From Lysobacter sp. ISL-50 (lineage in GTDB: Bacteria; Pseudomonadota; Gammaproteobacteria; Xanthomonadales; Xanthomonadaceae): a stretch of 64,000 bases of DNA. A model generated the notes under the pieces. That model saw only the letters and a list, made by a program, of their open reading frames with translations, was not told where the DNA came from and ran no database searches. Below, one piece after another: positions 61,712 to 64,000 of the stretch (the first letter of the stretch is position 1; the number at the start of each line of letters is the position of its first letter). The stretch lies in assembly GCF_018612875.1 (NCBI RefSeq), contig NZ_JAGGRI010000004.1, positions 1 to 64,000 on the forward strand, written 5' to 3'. The translations under genes were made by a program, and so were the position numbers.

Positions 61712-61827
61712 TGGAATTCCTTTGTTGCAGCAAGATGACCGTTCGGCTCGCAAGCGGCCAGTCATCATGGGCGGCGCCAGCGTACAAACTGCCAGTTCGA
61801 GCTAATGAGAGAGAGGCTAAGGTCGCG

Positions 61828-61853
61828 CATGCAAGCCGAAGCCGCTTCGCGCA
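61828..61853 (+). repeat. attC-like relic
   Basis: The 20-base core CAAGCCGAAGCCGCTTCGCG seen in the integron array occurs once more here, without left or right cores. It suggests that cassette DNA once extended to this region. Confidence 0.5.
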
Positions 61854-61927
61854 GCACGCCAGAGAGCTGGTCGCTCACGACGCACTTCCGGTTCAAGCAG
61901 TCATATCGCGCAAGCGGTGTAGCGAAT

Positions 61928-62482
61928 TCAGCGCTTGTCGATGATAGTCAGCTGCGTCCACCAACGTTCATCACGCCGGGCACCACCTTTGAATACCGCG
62001 CCGGGCGCTACGGTGTCGTGCCACGAGGTGTGGTTGGTCAATTCGTACTCGTGACCCTCGAACAACAACCGGCCCGAGAGGGGATTGGGAACCTTGACCG
62101 CCAGTTCGGCGTAGACCCGGCTGGATACGAGCTGCTCCTCATAGAATTCGCTGTCTTCTTGCTCGACCAGCACGATCGCCTGCTCCGGATCGGTAATGCG
62201 CTCAAGTGCGCGCAAATTGTCGGCGTAATTGGACCAGCGCAGGCGCTGCTCGCCGGGATCATCGTCTTCCAGCGCCGCATGCAGGCGCTCGGCGTCATCG
62301 GCTATGCGTTTTTTCAGCGCGGCCAGCAAATTTTCTTTATCGACTGCATCAAGCACGTTTTCGCCTCCGACCAACTCGAACCATCCCCGATGGTCGCCGG
62401 CACTACGCATCGTAGAGTCGATGAGACCGCCGGTCCAAAACAGGGGGTTAAGGAATATCTGAACAACTCTCCCGAACAGCAT
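61928..62482 (-). CDS. Unknown protein upstream of the ars operon
   Basis: A protein of about 184 residues from ATG 62482; a longer frame to 62551 exists but shadows the IS remnant. The middle is helical and acidic (L-D-A-V-D-K-E-N-L-L-A-A-L-K-K-R-I), and the end is beta-rich (W-H-D-T-V-A-P-G-A-V-F). No signal peptide or catalytic motif is seen. The family is not recognised. Confidence 0.55.
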   Translation of the reverse strand: MLFGRVVQIFLNPLFWTGGLIDSTMRSAGDHRGWFELVGGENVLDAVDKENLLAALKKRIADDAERLHAALEDDDPGEQRLRWSNYADNLRALERITDPEQAIVLVEQEDSEFYEEQLVSSRVYAELAVKVPNPLSGRLLFEGHEYELTNHTSWHDTVAPGAVFKGGARRDERWWTQLTIIDKR

Positions 62483-62576
62483 AAAACCCGGAGCCTGTCG
62501 CAGGCATGAGTCAACAAAGTGAATTACAAGCAGGTTCCAGTGCCTTGGCACGGGTTTTCCCGTGCGCCGGACGCAG

Positions 62577-62717
62577 TTATCCCGTCATCGGCATCAACTG
62601 TCGGCGCGCCATCCACAAATTCGACAACGCAAACAACGCCAGCACTTGCGCCGTGTTCTTGGCCAAGCCGCAAAACCCCACTAGCGTCGGCCTCATAAAT
62701 TGGGTTTGCAGTTCGCG
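62577..62717 (-). pseudogene. C-terminal remnant of an IS5-type transposase
   Basis: The minus frame reads E-L-Q-T-Q-F-M-R-P-T-L-V-G and then A-K-N-T-A-Q-V-L-A-L-F-A-L-S-N-L-W-M-A-R-R, a typical end of IS5-family transposases, and stops at TAA (62577-62579). An upstream stop (TGA) cuts it off after about 45 codons. It lies right beside the broken tyrosinase domain. Confidence 0.7.
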
Positions 62718-62740
62718 CGAAGCCCATCATCTGCAAAGTA

Positions 62741-64000
62741 TCAATATGCGGTATCAAAGTATTGCTCTCTCCAAAGCACGGATTGCGCAGGATTCGGCAA
62801 GTGGGAATCCAAGGTGGAGTCCCAATAGGGTATCGCGACCGATGAATCAAAGGCACGAAGTGCAATCTCCATTCTCTTTAGGTACTCCCTGTGCCATGGC
62901 AGAAAGGCAGGCCCGCCGTGGGCGCTATCCATCGAATTTGCTTTGCCAGCGCTCCTCTTTGCGTTACCCGCGGCGTAAGCATGCATGTGGCCCGACGCCA
63001 CTTGGCTGCTACCTACCAGATTCAATCCGTCGTCGCTGAGCGCGGTGGCTTGACTCGAAAATCCCCCTAGCGTTCCTAGCCCTTGTATACCGGTCGTTGG
63101 CTTCCATATGAATGATTCGGCAAGTCCGCTCGCGTTCTGCGCCGTACCAACGACGTATCCGTTGCCGGCGATATCGCGGCCGGCTGTCCAGGCCCCTCCG
63201 AGCGATCCAATATCCAACCCTTCTTCGAGCGCCGGATCGCCGATGGGCACCCAAACAAATGCGCGGGCGAGGCCATCGTCAGTCAAGTAATTTCCAAGGA
63301 CAACGCCCGCTTCATTCATATCGATCACTGCCAACTGCTGACGCGATTCCCCGCTGGCTTCCAGGTAGTCCAGGTAAGTAAGTGAGTTGCCGTCGGGTGC
63401 CCATAGCACCGCGATGGCGTCTCCATCCTCATCCTCGCAGGTTCCCGCGACTGCGAGGTTCGTATTGATCGCCGCTGCCGCACAGTTCGATCCGCCAGGC
63501 AGGCGCGGGAGTTGAGTCGCGGAGTAGCCAAGCAGACCAGAGGTCCAGCGCACCGCGACGGCGCCGCCATCGCGCAATTGACAAATACCTACCGCGACGG
63601 GCCAATCCGTATCGGTCATGTCGGTGACATGGCACTCGGTTGTGCTCGGGATCAGGGGCGGAAGTAGACCGAGTTCGGGTAGCGTCGTGGGGCCGGTTTG
63701 GTTAGGGCGCCAGAGAACGGCATGGTCTCCTCCATCGTTGTCGATGCTCACGCCCGCGACGACGCCTGCGTGATTGATCGCCGAGGCCGCCGCCTTGGCG
63801 TGACCCGCAAGCGGCTTCAGTCGCTGCGGAGTGCTGCCAGGCAAGGATGCGACCCATCGAACCGGGAAGTCCTCTCCCGCCGTACCCTGTTCGCAGCCAC
63901 CGACGGCAACGTTCGCGTTGTTGATGTCGAAGACAGAACACGGACCGTCAGGTTCCAGTGTGCTCAAGAGAGTCGGAGTTGAAATCCCAGGCGGCCAGTA
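62741..64000 (-). CDS. HAF-repeat protein fused to a tyrosinase fragment, partial
   Basis: The frame enters from the right edge of the window, so the N-terminus and any signal peptide lie outside. About 330 residues are HAF repeats (L-G-S-L-G-G, L-G-T-L-G-G, D-I-N-N-A-N, D-M-N-E-A-G). They then run into H-G-G-P-A-F-L-P-W-H-R-E-Y-L and A-I-P-Y-W-D-S-T-L-D, the middle of the first copper site of tyrosinases. The first copper-A His and the whole second site are missing, and the frame ends near an IS remnant. It is likely a chimera made by recombination, not an active enzyme. Confidence 0.7.
   Translation of the reverse strand, partial: YWPPGISTPTLLSTLEPDGPCSVFDINNANVAVGGCEQGTAGEDFPVRWVASLPGSTPQRLKPLAGHAKAAASAINHAGVVAGVSIDNDGGDHAVLWRPNQTGPTTLPELGLLPPLIPSTTECHVTDMTDTDWPVAVGICQLRDGGAVAVRWTSGLLGYSATQLPRLPGGSNCAAAAINTNLAVAGTCEDEDGDAIAVLWAPDGNSLTYLDYLEASGESRQQLAVIDMNEAGVVLGNYLTDDGLARAFVWVPIGDPALEEGLDIGSLGGAWTAGRDIAGNGYVVGTAQNASGLAESFIWKPTTGIQGLGTLGGFSSQATALSDDGLNLVGSSQVASGHMHAYAAGNAKRSAGKANSMDSAHGGPAFLPWHREYLKRMEIALRAFDSSVAIPYWDSTLDSHLPNPAQSVLWREQYFDTAY

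Noticed and set aside
1-64000. tRNA genes or phage attachment site
   Set aside because: No cloverleaf sequence or duplicated att core was recognised by eye near the prophage end; a tRNA scan would be needed to exclude one.

Overview
The window is GC-rich DNA that most resembles an environmental Xanthomonadaceae chromosome, probably Lysobacter or a close relative. The pointers are a lipase carrying the C-terminal XVIPCD recruitment domain of bacteria-killing type IV secretion, HAF-repeat secreted proteins, a split secreted Rhs protein and xanthomonad-type integron attC sites. No rRNA, tRNA or CRISPR array was seen. The species is an inference.

Region 1 (1-26110, + strand) is the late region of a lambda-like siphophage prophage. 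It opens with three small-ORF modules, each framed by a conserved 5' leader hairpin and a conserved 3' hairpin. Then follow terminase small and large subunits, gpW, portal, S49 protease with an internal scaffold start, decoration protein, major capsid protein, head-tail joining and completion proteins, tail tube, the G/GT chaperones with a -1 slippery site, a complete lysis cassette (holin, R-type endolysin, Rz, Rz1), tape measure, tail-tip proteins and a J-like protein. The lysis cassette lies inside the tail operon. A HAF-repeat gene on the minus strand sits between terminase and gpW, and an HNH-type endonuclease gene sits in the tail-tip genes. Integrase, repressor and replication genes are not in the window.

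Region 2 (26300-33905, - strand) is a polymorphic-toxin locus. A 1785-residue secreted Rhs core is followed by a separate secreted protein with the Rhs core-end motifs and an HExxH C-terminal domain, then a translationally coupled exported protein that is probably its immunity factor. A displaced copy of part of the Rhs gene sits next to an orphan lipoprotein.

Region 3 (34124-41981) holds a CsrA paralogue with two unknown genes. It also holds a seven-gene minus-strand operon: unknown, VirB5, VirB6, DUF4189, membrane protein, lipoprotein and XVIPCD lipase. A NarL/GacA-type response regulator diverges from it.

Region 4 (42400-48011) contains a secreted protein, regulator remnants, a large nested palindrome, and a coupled operon of a NERD-nuclease/SF1-helicase plus two small unknown proteins, which looks like a defence island.

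Region 5 (48009-52602) is a chromosomal-integron cassette array. Six attC sites, whole or degenerate, separate cassettes that encode small unknown proteins, a frameshifted beta-lactamase-fold lipoprotein and an M23 peptidase. No integrase gene is visible.

Region 6 (52700-64000) is a mosaic with many broken genes: remnants of DUF3024, IS3, DUF72 and IS5 genes, and an arsenic operon with damaged arsR and arsH ends. Two HAF genes also lie here, one running into a tyrosinase fragment. The intact centrepiece is an unusual acyl-carrier/thioesterase/cytochrome P450 fusion.
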